Shown here piece after piece: positions 9,221 to 16,196 of a DNA stretch of 64,000 nt. Source of the DNA: Prevotellaceae bacterium UBA1743 (GTDB taxonomy: Bacteria; Bacteroidota; Bacteroidia; Bacteroidales; Bacteroidaceae). A program made the position numbers and the translations under genes. The notes under the pieces were generated by a model. The model was given only the letters and a program-made list of their open reading frames with translations, had not been told where the DNA came from and made no database searches. The stretch covers positions 10,822 to 74,821 of the forward strand of contig DCHV01000080.1 of the NCBI GenBank assembly GCA_002314945.1, read 5' to 3'. Position 1 is the first letter of the stretch. The number at the start of each line of letters is the position of its first letter.

Positions 9221-10615
9221 ATGACACTAATTAAATCAATTTCCGGAATACGTGGTACAATTGGCGGTAGAGCTGGTGACACCCTGAACCCTCTTGATAT
9301 CGTCAAATTTACATCAGCGTATGCAACCTTGATTCGTCGCACATCAAAGGTTGATACCAACAAAATTGTCGTGGGACGAGATGCTCGTATCTCGGGCGAA
9401 ATGGTAAAGAATGTGGTGTGCGGAACCTTGATGGGTATGGGTTTTGATGTGGTGAACATCGGCTTAGCCAGCACCCCTACTACCGAGATTGCCGTGACCA
9501 TGGAAGGAGCCTGTGGAGGTATTATCATCACAGCCAGTCATAATCCTCGTATGTGGAATGCCTTGAAACTCCTCAACGAAAAGGGCGAGTTCCTGAACAA
9601 GGAAGAGGGTAACGAGGTCCTTCGTATTGCAGAAGCAGAGGATTTCGAATTTGCCGATGTGGATCATTTGGGACAATATCGCGAGGATGATTCATACGAC
9701 CAAAAGCATATCGACCTGGTGAAAAATCTTGCTTTGGTGGATGTAGAAGCAATTCAAAAAGCAAATTTTCGTGTAGCCTTTGATAGTGTAAACTCTGTGG
9801 GAGGCATTATTCTTCCGAAATTATTGAAACAGTTGGGTGTAGAGACTGTAACGGGCTTGTTCACGGAAGCGACAGGCGATTTCCAACATAATCCCGAACC
9901 TTTGGAGAAGAATCTCGAAGCAATCAAGGCTCTGATGCAGAAGGGCGAGCATGACATCGCATTCGTGGTGGATCCTGATGTAGATCGTTTGGCCCTGTTT
10001 TGCGAGGATGGCACCATGTATGGCGAAGAGTACACGCTCGTTACGGTGGCCGACTACATTCTCCAGAATACACCTGGCAATACGGTGAGCAACCTGAGCA
10101 GTACACGAGCTTTGCGTGATATTACACGTCATTATTGTCAGCAGTACAATGCAGCTGCAGTAGGTGAAGTAAATGTGGTTACCAAGATGAAGGAGACTCA
10201 TGCAGTCATCGGTGGTGAAGGAAATGGTGGAGTTATCTACCCCGAAGCACATTATGGACGTGATGCTTTGGTCGGCATTGCCTTGATTCTGTCTTATTTG
10301 GCAAAGAAGGGAATGAAGACAAGCCAGTTGCGTGCCACCTACCCTCCCTATTGCATTGCCAAGAATCGTATTGACCTGACCCCCGATACGGACGTGGATG
10401 CAATCCTCTCCAAAGTAAAGGAATTGTATGCCCAGGAGGAGGTGAATGACATCGATGGCGTAAAGATTGATTTCCCCGATAAGTGGGTACATCTGCGCAA
10501 GAGCAATACAGAACCTATTATTCGGGTGTATAGCGAGGCAGCTACCATGGAAGCAGCCGATGCCATCGGGAAAGACATAATGGAGGTAGTTTATTCCATG
10601 ACTAATAACAAATAA
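9221..10615 (+). CDS. glmM: Phosphoglucosamine mutase
   Basis: A 464-residue alpha-D-phosphohexomutase. The four signatures of the fold are present: the phosphoserine loop TASHNP with S106, the metal loop DPDVDR (Asp 251, 253, 255), the sugar loop GEGNGG, and the phosphate-binding RKSNTEPIIR near the C-terminus. It should interconvert glucosamine-6-P and glucosamine-1-P on the way to UDP-GlcNAc for peptidoglycan and lipid A. A phosphomannomutase activity cannot be excluded from sequence alone, but pairing with a GlcNAc-6-P deacetylase 22 bases downstream favours the amino sugar. Confidence 0.88.
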   Translation: MTLIKSISGIRGTIGGRAGDTLNPLDIVKFTSAYATLIRRTSKVDTNKIVVGRDARISGEMVKNVVCGTLMGMGFDVVNIGLASTPTTEIAVTMEGACGGIIITASHNPRMWNALKLLNEKGEFLNKEEGNEVLRIAEAEDFEFADVDHLGQYREDDSYDQKHIDLVKNLALVDVEAIQKANFRVAFDSVNSVGGIILPKLLKQLGVETVTGLFTEATGDFQHNPEPLEKNLEAIKALMQKGEHDIAFVVDPDVDRLALFCEDGTMYGEEYTLVTVADYILQNTPGNTVSNLSSTRALRDITRHYCQQYNAAAVGEVNVVTKMKETHAVIGGEGNGGVIYPEAHYGRDALVGIALILSYLAKKGMKTSQLRATYPPYCIAKNRIDLTPDTDVDAILSKVKELYAQEEVNDIDGVKIDFPDKWVHLRKSNTEPIIRVYSEAATMEAADAIGKDIMEVVYSMTNNK

Positions 10616-10637
10616 TAAGTTAAGAAAGAATCATATC

Positions 10638-11801
10638 ATGTTGACACAAATCATCAATGGAAAGATTTTGACCCCTCAAGGTTGGCTCAAGGATGGCAGT
10701 ATTATTATCCGTGATGGCAAGATATTGGAGGTCACAAACTGCGATTTGGCAATAATTGGTGCTGAGATAATAGATGCCAAGGGCATGTATGTCCTGCCTG
10801 GTGGTGTAGAGATGCATGTGCACGGAGGTGGAGGGCACGATTTCCAGGAGGGTACAGAGGAAGCTTTCCGCATTGCAGCTCAAGCACATGCCAAGCATGG
10901 TACTACCAGTATATTCCCCACCTTAAGCAGCAGTACCGTCCCCATGATGGAAAAGGCTGTGGAAACGTGTACCAAACTGATCAAAGAAGGTGGAACGGGT
11001 ATTCTTGGACTTCATTTCGAGGGCCCCTATTTCAGTCCTATCAAGGCTGGTGCACAAGTACCGGAATGGATAAAGAACCCCGATCCAAATGAATACATTC
11101 CTTTGGTGGAACATTCTTCTTGTATTGCACGTTGGGATGCTGCACCTGAATTGCCAGGCGCTTTACAATTTGGTCGTTTCTGTGCAGAAAAGGGCATTCT
11201 TCCCAGTATCGGACATACCAGTGCCAGTTACGATGATGTGAAAGCTGCTTTTGATTCTGGATTCACACACGTCACTCATTTCTACAATGCCATGCCAGGT
11301 TTCCATAACAAGCGTGAATATAAATACGAGGGAACCGTGGAAAGCGTATATCTGATTGATGGCATGACGGTGGAATGTATTGCGGATGGTGTACACGTCC
11401 CACCCACCATTCTGCGTATGGCATACAAGATCAAAGGTGTCGAGCGTATGGCCCTGATCACAGATGCTCTTGCAGTAGCAGCTTGCGATGACGAAGCAGC
11501 CAAGGCTTTCGATCCTCGTGTAATTATCGAGGATGGTGTATGCAAGTTGGCTGACCGTTCTGCTTTGGCAGGTTCCATTGCCACAACCGATCGCTTGGTT
11601 CGCACCATGGTGGCTGCTGATATTCCTTTAGCCGATGCTGTACGTATGGCTACCGAGACTCCGGCACATATCATGGGAGTAGCAGATCGCAAGGGAACAT
11701 TGGCAAGAGGTAAAGATGCCGACGTGCTTATTGTTGACAAAAAACTGAATGTGCGTTGCGTTTGGCAGATGGGTAAGATTATCGAGAATACGTTGTTTTA
11801 G
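10638..11801 (+). CDS. nagA: N-acetylglucosamine-6-phosphate deacetylase
   Basis: A 387-residue amidohydrolase. Metal and substrate motifs in order are HVHGGGGHDF, LHFEGPYFSP, GHTSA, THFYNAM, ADGVHV and LITDAL, all characteristic of NagA, which releases acetate from GlcNAc-6-P to give glucosamine-6-P. Cotranscribed with glmM, it would pass recycled or imported amino sugar into the UDP-GlcNAc route. No nagB is next to it. Length is normal and the ATG at 10638 follows glmM by 22 bases. Confidence 0.94.
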   Translation: MLTQIINGKILTPQGWLKDGSIIIRDGKILEVTNCDLAIIGAEIIDAKGMYVLPGGVEMHVHGGGGHDFQEGTEEAFRIAAQAHAKHGTTSIFPTLSSSTVPMMEKAVETCTKLIKEGGTGILGLHFEGPYFSPIKAGAQVPEWIKNPDPNEYIPLVEHSSCIARWDAAPELPGALQFGRFCAEKGILPSIGHTSASYDDVKAAFDSGFTHVTHFYNAMPGFHNKREYKYEGTVESVYLIDGMTVECIADGVHVPPTILRMAYKIKGVERMALITDALAVAACDDEAAKAFDPRVIIEDGVCKLADRSALAGSIATTDRLVRTMVAADIPLADAVRMATETPAHIMGVADRKGTLARGKDADVLIVDKKLNVRCVWQMGKIIENTLF

Positions 11802-11869
11802 AAAAACGTCTTTCTTGTTTTTTCGGCTCGCAACAAAAACGTGTGTTCAGTCGAGTCTTACAAAAACCA

Positions 11870-11907
11870 TAGTTTCACTTGTACTCAGCCGTGCGAAACT
11901 GTTTTTT
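11870..11907 (+). terminator. Possible terminator after nagA
   Basis: AGTTTC at 11870 pairs with GAAACT ending at 11900, extended by an inner AC/GT pair across a 2-base bulge, and is followed by GTTTTTTG. It lies about 70 bases after the nagA stop. The stem is modest, so this is tentative. Confidence 0.4.
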
Positions 11908-11914
11908 GATTGCC

Positions 11915-12026
11915 AAAAGTGAGGATAAAGTGGGATTATTATGGGGTAAAAGTGGCATCAAATAGAGGATGACGTGATTGTAACAAGCTGATATACAATC
12001 TGAATTTTGAAAAAGTGAGGATAAAG
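11915..12026 (+). repeat. Direct repeat AAAAGTGAGGATAAAG, two copies
   Basis: The 16-base sequence AAAAGTGAGGATAAAG is perfectly repeated at 11915-11930 and 12011-12026, offset 96 bases. No ORF covers it. It may be an operator pair or residue of a lost element; the sequence alone does not decide. Confidence 0.7.
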
Positions 12027-12041
12027 CAAATTTCCAAACTT

Positions 12042-12074
12042 TTTGTCTTGGGATATGCCCGTGTCATATCTTTG
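12042..12074 (+). promoter_or_regulatory. Promoter upstream of the AAA ATPase gene
   Basis: TTTG at 12042-12045, a 21 bp spacer and TATCTTTG at 12067-12074 fit the Bacteroidetes consensus. A start near 12081 would give the downstream ATPase gene a leader of about 240 bases made largely of repeats. Confidence 0.6.
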
Positions 12075-12077
12075 TCC

Positions 12078-12165
12078 GTAGTGGTATCGTAGTGCCTACG
12101 TAGTGCGTACGTACATTATCGAGTTTGCTACGTAGGTACTACGAAGGATCTACGTAGGCAGAACG
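12078..12165 (+). repeat. 11-bp tandem repeat array A
   Basis: Eight consecutive 11-base units run from 12078. The first three are GTAGTGGTATC, GTAGTGCCTAC and GTAGTGCGTAC; after two diverged units the second half, in another phase, shows CTACG every 11 bases (128-132, 139-143, 150-154, then GAACG at 161-165). The halves are partly inverted relative to each other around TACGTA cores. The block begins 3 bases after a consensus -7 element. Confidence 0.75.
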
Positions 12166-12231
12166 TACTCTGAGATGACCTTTTTCAAGAAATGTCATCT
12201 TTACGAACCTATAATGATAGTACAAAAAATC

Positions 12232-12287
12232 TATTATTCCGTTAAAAAAGTGTATGTTTATACATATTATTCCGTCAAAAAAGTGTA
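12232..12287 (+). repeat. 33-bp-period direct repeat before the ATPase gene
   Basis: A 23-base sequence at 12232-12254, containing CCGTTAAAAAAGTGTA, recurs at 12265-12287 with one mismatch, offset exactly 33 bases. It ends 34 bases before the ATG at 12322. The spacing and position suggest a binding site for a protein touching the same face of the helix, possibly autoregulation. Confidence 0.7.
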
Positions 12288-12321
12288 AATATACCATTTG
12301 AAATACCTTATAATTAAGAAT

Positions 12322-13620
12322 ATGGATAGATTTTTATATAAAGACCTGATCAAATGGAAGTCTTCTGAAGGAAGAAAGCCGCTTGTGTTGTTTGGTGCAA
12401 GACAGGTAGGCAAGACTTGGCTATTGAAAGAATTTGGCAAACAGGAATACAGTAGTGTGGCTTTTGTCAGCTTTGATCGCAATGATTCTGCCTGCAAGTT
12501 GATGGAAGAAGAAAAGAGTGCAGAAAAGATTATTAGAGGACTCTCTGCTCTTACAGGTATTGAAATCACGCCTGGTGACACACTAATCATACTGGATGAT
12601 ATACAAGATTGCCCTATTGCCTTGACAAGGCTTAAAGTACTATCCGAGGATGCACCGGATTATCACGTAGCAGCATGTGGCAGTTTACTAGGAATTGCCT
12701 TGCATGAGGGAGTATCCTATCCTGTGGGCAAAGTGGATGAACTATACCTTTATCCTATGACTTTTGGAGAGTTTGTTCTTGCCAATGGTATGAAAAAGAT
12801 GGAGGATATACTCAGGCTATGTGACTGGGGACTCATCAATAATCTTGGTAGTGAGTATAAAGATCTGTTGCGCCAGTACTACTATGTTGGAGGAATGCCT
12901 GCTGCAGTTAAGGCATACGTGGAAGGAAAAGGGCTCAATGCTACCAGAAAAGAACAGAAGTTGATTCTTGATGATTACGACAGGGATTTCAGCAAGCATG
13001 CTTCTGCCCGAGTAGTTCCTCGCATCAGAATGGTGTGGCAGAGTATCGTGTCACAGTTGACAAAGGAGAATAAGAAGTTTATCTTTGGTGCTATGAAAAA
13101 AGGTGCCAGAGCCGCTGAATTTGAGGAAGCCATACAATGGTTGATAGATGCAGGTATTGTCTATAAGGTGAACCGTGTGGCAACAGTTCAGATGCCATTG
13201 AAGTTCTATGAAGACCGTGATGCATTCAAACTGTTTATCTTGGATGTGGGACTGATGGGTGCTATGGCAGATGTGCCTGCTTCCCAGATTATGGTAGGCG
13301 ACAACATCTTCAAGGAATACAAGGGTGCATTCACAGAGGTTTATGTACAATCTCAATTGGCGACAACGAATATTCCAACGTATTATCATACTGTTGAGAA
13401 TTCACGAATAGAACTGGATTTTGTTATTCAACTTTCAGACAATGTCTATCCCGTGGAAGTGAAGGCCGAGGAGAATGTAAAGGCAAAATCCATGAAGGTA
13501 TTCATCGAGAATCATCCCGACCTCAAAGGAATACGCTTGAGCATGAAGAATTACGAGAGTCAGTCATGGCTGGAGAGTATTCCGCTATATGCATTCAGGG
13601 ATTATTTGAAGAAGAGGTGA
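12322..13620 (+). CDS. AAA ATPase with DUF4143 domain
   Basis: A 432-residue P-loop ATPase. An N-terminal AAA domain has Walker A GARQVGKT (about residues 27-34) and a Walker B-like LIILDDIQ; the C-terminal half matches DUF4143, ending in a nuclease-like pattern RIELDFV then YPVEVKAE, resembling PD-(D/E)XK residues. ATG at 12322 is chosen over a TTG at 12298 that lies close behind the 33-bp repeat. Such genes are scattered in many copies through Bacteroidetes and their function is not established. It stands alone with its own promoter and repeats. Confidence 0.85.
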   Translation: MDRFLYKDLIKWKSSEGRKPLVLFGARQVGKTWLLKEFGKQEYSSVAFVSFDRNDSACKLMEEEKSAEKIIRGLSALTGIEITPGDTLIILDDIQDCPIALTRLKVLSEDAPDYHVAACGSLLGIALHEGVSYPVGKVDELYLYPMTFGEFVLANGMKKMEDILRLCDWGLINNLGSEYKDLLRQYYYVGGMPAAVKAYVEGKGLNATRKEQKLILDDYDRDFSKHASARVVPRIRMVWQSIVSQLTKENKKFIFGAMKKGARAAEFEEAIQWLIDAGIVYKVNRVATVQMPLKFYEDRDAFKLFILDVGLMGAMADVPASQIMVGDNIFKEYKGAFTEVYVQSQLATTNIPTYYHTVENSRIELDFVIQLSDNVYPVEVKAEENVKAKSMKVFIENHPDLKGIRLSMKNYESQSWLESIPLYAFRDYLKKR

Positions 13621-13708
13621 GGTTGTGCATTGCAGGCAGCTGCGACGAGGAAATAGCACCTTTGTTTATGTAGTCTCCGAGCATTGAGGACGTAGTTCTT
13701 TCCACGGA

Positions 13709-15328
13709 TTACTTGACGAGATATTTCTTGCCACCCTGAATGTAGAGGCCTCGCTGTGGAGTCTGCTGCAGACGGCGGCCCTGGAGGTCAAAGATGGGGG
13801 CCGAGGAGGTAGTCTTCTCTGCGAGAGCATCCTTTACGTTGTTCGGATTGTCGGCATCTGGAGCAATCTGTTTGAATTGCCCCCAATATGGTGCTTTGAC
13901 ATATCGATCTCTTACCCCTTCTTGGAATGGGACGTGCAATGTGATGTCTATGACGTAATGTTGGTGCTCACCGTCATATTCCGAATCGAATGTGTTTGCT
14001 GCAAGTTCGATGGGGTCGGACGACAACACGATCACATCCTTTAGATTGGGACATTCCAGAAATGCACTTGAATCTATTCTCTTGACGGAGGCTGGGATGG
14101 TGATGGATGACAATTCGCGGTTGCCATGAAACGCAGCGGAGGAGAGGTATTGTACGTCATCCGGGATGATGGTACGAGAGGAGCCTGTGAACATTCTATT
14201 CCGTTTCTTCTCGATGATGGCATTGCATCCTTCGCGACTGTCGTAATGTGTATTTCCCTCCTCCACTATGATGGTGCTGAGGTTGCGACAGTAATCGAAC
14301 GAGGCTTCTCCCATTTCTTCCACCGATGCAGGAATCTTCAGACTCTCCATCTTCTCACATCCCTGGAATGCACGGTCTCCGATGGTGTTTAGTGTGTTGG
14401 GCAGACTGAGTTCTGCTATCTCCTTGCAATTCTGGAAGGCATATCTGCCGATTTCTTTCACGCCCTGATGCAGAACGAGTTTCTGGAAACTGACTCCCGT
14501 GCACGCACAATCCCCGATAATCTCCACGCTCTGGGGAATAAACGTGTTGTTGCACCCCGTCACCAGACATTTCGTTTCCTTCTCGATGATGGCGTTGCAT
14601 CCCTCGCGGCTGTCGTAATAAGGATTGGCTTCCTCCACGCGGATAGAAGACAGGGACGTACACTCATCAAATGGATTACACCCCATTTCACGTATTGTAG
14701 CAGGTATCACGATTTCCTTCAACGCCTTGTTGCCGGAGAAAGCGCCATCCCCTATCCGGGAAAGCGAGGAAGGGAAAGTCAGTTGTTGGATGTCACATTC
14801 ACAAAAAGCAAGACGACCTATTACGGACAGGCCATCTGGCAATGTCACCTGCTTCAGGCTCTTGTTGCCGCGGAAAGCACAGTCTTCGATGGTGTTGAGT
14901 GCCGCGGGTAGGGTAACATCAGAGAGCACCTCACATCCGCTGAAAGCCTCTTTGCCTATCTTCTCAACATTCTTTCCCAATGTCACACTCTGCAAGTTTC
15001 CTTTCAGAGCATATCCTATGAAATATTCATTGATCTCTCGTACAGGATAGTTCTTTGCCTGATACATGCCCTTCTCGTCCCACGCGTATGCTTTCACCGA
15101 GTCGGGAATCACCAGTTTCACCTGTCCCTCCTTGTTCGCACGCTTGGCAATGGCATAACGCTCCACACCCATATTCTTCTCACTCAGGGTGAAATCAAAA
15201 TCATACTCCTCGGCAGGATAGCCGTCCTCGTAGCTGAACGAATCTTCAAACCCGAAACAGAATCCGGGCATCATCAGCATTGCAGCCATGAGCAACACAA
15301 CGCTGTTGTTTTTCATTGTCTTTTTCAT
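13709..15328 (-). CDS. Secreted BspA-like leucine-rich repeat protein
   Basis: A 539-residue protein with a signal peptide from the Met at 15328 (ending near PGFCFG), followed by about fifteen LRR_5 repeats of the BspA/Treponema type, such as IGKEAFSGCEVLSDVTLP. The insert YDSREGCNAIIEK occurs twice, a common feature of these proteins. The C-terminus (APIFDLQGRRLQ, GLYIQGGKKYLVK) resembles the tail domain of type IX secretion cargo, so surface delivery is likely. The role is probably adhesion or host contact by family analogy. Alternative starts at 15337 and 15316 differ by only a few residues. Confidence 0.87.
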   Translation of the reverse strand: MKKTMKNNSVVLLMAAMLMMPGFCFGFEDSFSYEDGYPAEEYDFDFTLSEKNMGVERYAIAKRANKEGQVKLVIPDSVKAYAWDEKGMYQAKNYPVREINEYFIGYALKGNLQSVTLGKNVEKIGKEAFSGCEVLSDVTLPAALNTIEDCAFRGNKSLKQVTLPDGLSVIGRLAFCECDIQQLTFPSSLSRIGDGAFSGNKALKEIVIPATIREMGCNPFDECTSLSSIRVEEANPYYDSREGCNAIIEKETKCLVTGCNNTFIPQSVEIIGDCACTGVSFQKLVLHQGVKEIGRYAFQNCKEIAELSLPNTLNTIGDRAFQGCEKMESLKIPASVEEMGEASFDYCRNLSTIIVEEGNTHYDSREGCNAIIEKKRNRMFTGSSRTIIPDDVQYLSSAAFHGNRELSSITIPASVKRIDSSAFLECPNLKDVIVLSSDPIELAANTFDSEYDGEHQHYVIDITLHVPFQEGVRDRYVKAPYWGQFKQIAPDADNPNNVKDALAEKTTSSAPIFDLQGRRLQQTPQRGLYIQGGKKYLVK

Positions 15329-15409
15329 AGTTCCCATTGTTTTTGATAATATTAGCGCAAAATAATGTATTTTTATATTCATTCTCATAAATCTCTAATT
15401 CTTTTGGTG

Positions 15410-15441
15410 CAAAGTAATTCGTTTTTTTTATATCGAACAAA
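15410..15441 (-). promoter_or_regulatory. Probable promoter of the LRR gene
   Basis: On the minus strand TTTG (15441-15438), a 20 bp spacer and TTACTTTG (15417-15410) approximate the consensus, with T for A at the second -7 position. It would give a leader of about 75 bases. Confidence 0.5.
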
Positions 15442-15542
15442 TTTTATTCACGAAATTTTCTGACAGGCAAATGGATATGTTTTGTATTATACTGTGTAAC
15501 AGTAGATTGTGAATTTGCCATATTTCTGACAAGTGTGGCAAT

Positions 15543-15893
15543 TTACTGCATCTTGAGTATTTTCAAGTCAAAATCCCGGGATTTTCCTTCAGTGCCGAAC
15601 AATTTCTTGAACAGTCGTTCTTTGGTGTGGGCCGAATAGCCGGGAGTTACACCAAGTAGGTATTCTATCTCCTGCGTACTGAATTCGGCTTTCGTCAGCA
15701 AACAAAGGCGAAATTGCCTTTCATTCATATTGTTTCTGGAAATCAAAGTGAAAAAGATCGGATAATGACCTTCTATTTCGCGAGACAGCTTTTCCCAATC
15801 TTCCTCAGAAAGGGAACTGCCTCTACGATAAAACTTCTCGCGGAACGTCTTTGCTATTTCATTTTCGGAGAACGGGAAGATGTTCAGTTCCAT
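15543..15893 (-). CDS. Stand-alone HTH-like domain protein
   Basis: A 116-residue protein that aligns along nearly its whole length with the last about 110 residues of the large regulator at 16197-18083. Shared positions include FR..LYR, HYP.F, RLCLLTKAEF against RICLLVKAGF, and KKLFGTEG against TKVFGING. The pattern looks like a LuxR/GerE-type helix-turn-helix. It has its own consensus promoter, so it is probably expressed and not merely a remnant. No N-terminal sensor or membrane segment is present. Function is not known; a DNA-binding competitor or partner of the large protein is an inference. Confidence 0.7.
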   Translation of the reverse strand: MELNIFPFSENEIAKTFREKFYRRGSSLSEEDWEKLSREIEGHYPIFFTLISRNNMNERQFRLCLLTKAEFSTQEIEYLLGVTPGYSAHTKERLFKKLFGTEGKSRDFDLKILKMQ

Positions 15894-16196
15894 AATATTT
15901 ATTTTTTGTTGTCTTGGCGCAAAATTATATGCTCATTAATTATTGCCCAAATTTTTAACAAACAGAAAAATGAACAAAAAGTGACAGAAATAGCAGGAGC
16001 GGAATGTTATCAAACTGATATACAATACATTATTGACCAGTAGCTTTTTAAAGTGAATAAATAGTGAATGAGAGCGGAAATGGGAAATAAATGAAAGGAA
16101 TCAAGAACTACCAAAACAATTAGGCCAACCATACATTTCATTTATGAATCCACTTAAATAAACACCCCATCCATCATTTTGCCACCCTTTCAACAA
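15894..16196. other. 303 bp intergenic region
   Basis: AT-rich. Apart from the promoter at 15920-15951 nothing was recognised: no ORF of note, no terminator hairpin, and no tandem repeat. Confidence 0.6.
15920..15951 (-). promoter_or_regulatory. Promoter of the stand-alone HTH gene
   Basis: Minus strand TTTG (15951-15948), a 20 bp spacer and TAATTTTG (15927-15920) match the consensus fully. The start would be near 15913, about 20 bases before the ATG at 15893. Confidence 0.7.

Larger units (their letters stand above)
11802..12321. other. 520 bp repeat-rich intergenic region
   Basis: No credible gene is present on either strand. In order it holds a possible nagA terminator, two copies of a 16-base repeat, a consensus promoter, a block of 11-bp tandem units and a direct-repeat pair with a 33 bp period just before the AAA ATPase gene. 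It is more AT-rich than the flanking genes except in the tandem block. Confidence 0.7.

Noticed and set aside
12078..12165. The TACGTA-rich block considered as a CRISPR array or recombination site.
   Set aside because: Units are 11 bases with no spacers, and no cas or recombinase gene is near.
12322..13620. AAA ATPase considered as a transposon or defence gene.
   Set aside because: No terminal inverted repeats, target duplication or partner gene were seen; the P-loop/DUF4143 architecture alone does not show either role.
15543..15893. Small HTH gene considered as a pseudogene fragment of the TPR regulator.
   Set aside because: It has its own start, a consensus promoter and an intact frame, and the upstream bases show no remnant of the coiled-coil part.
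11977..16025. CTGATATACAAT present both near 11988 and near 16016.
   Set aside because: A shared 12-mer is expected many times by chance in 64 kb and the flanks do not align well.
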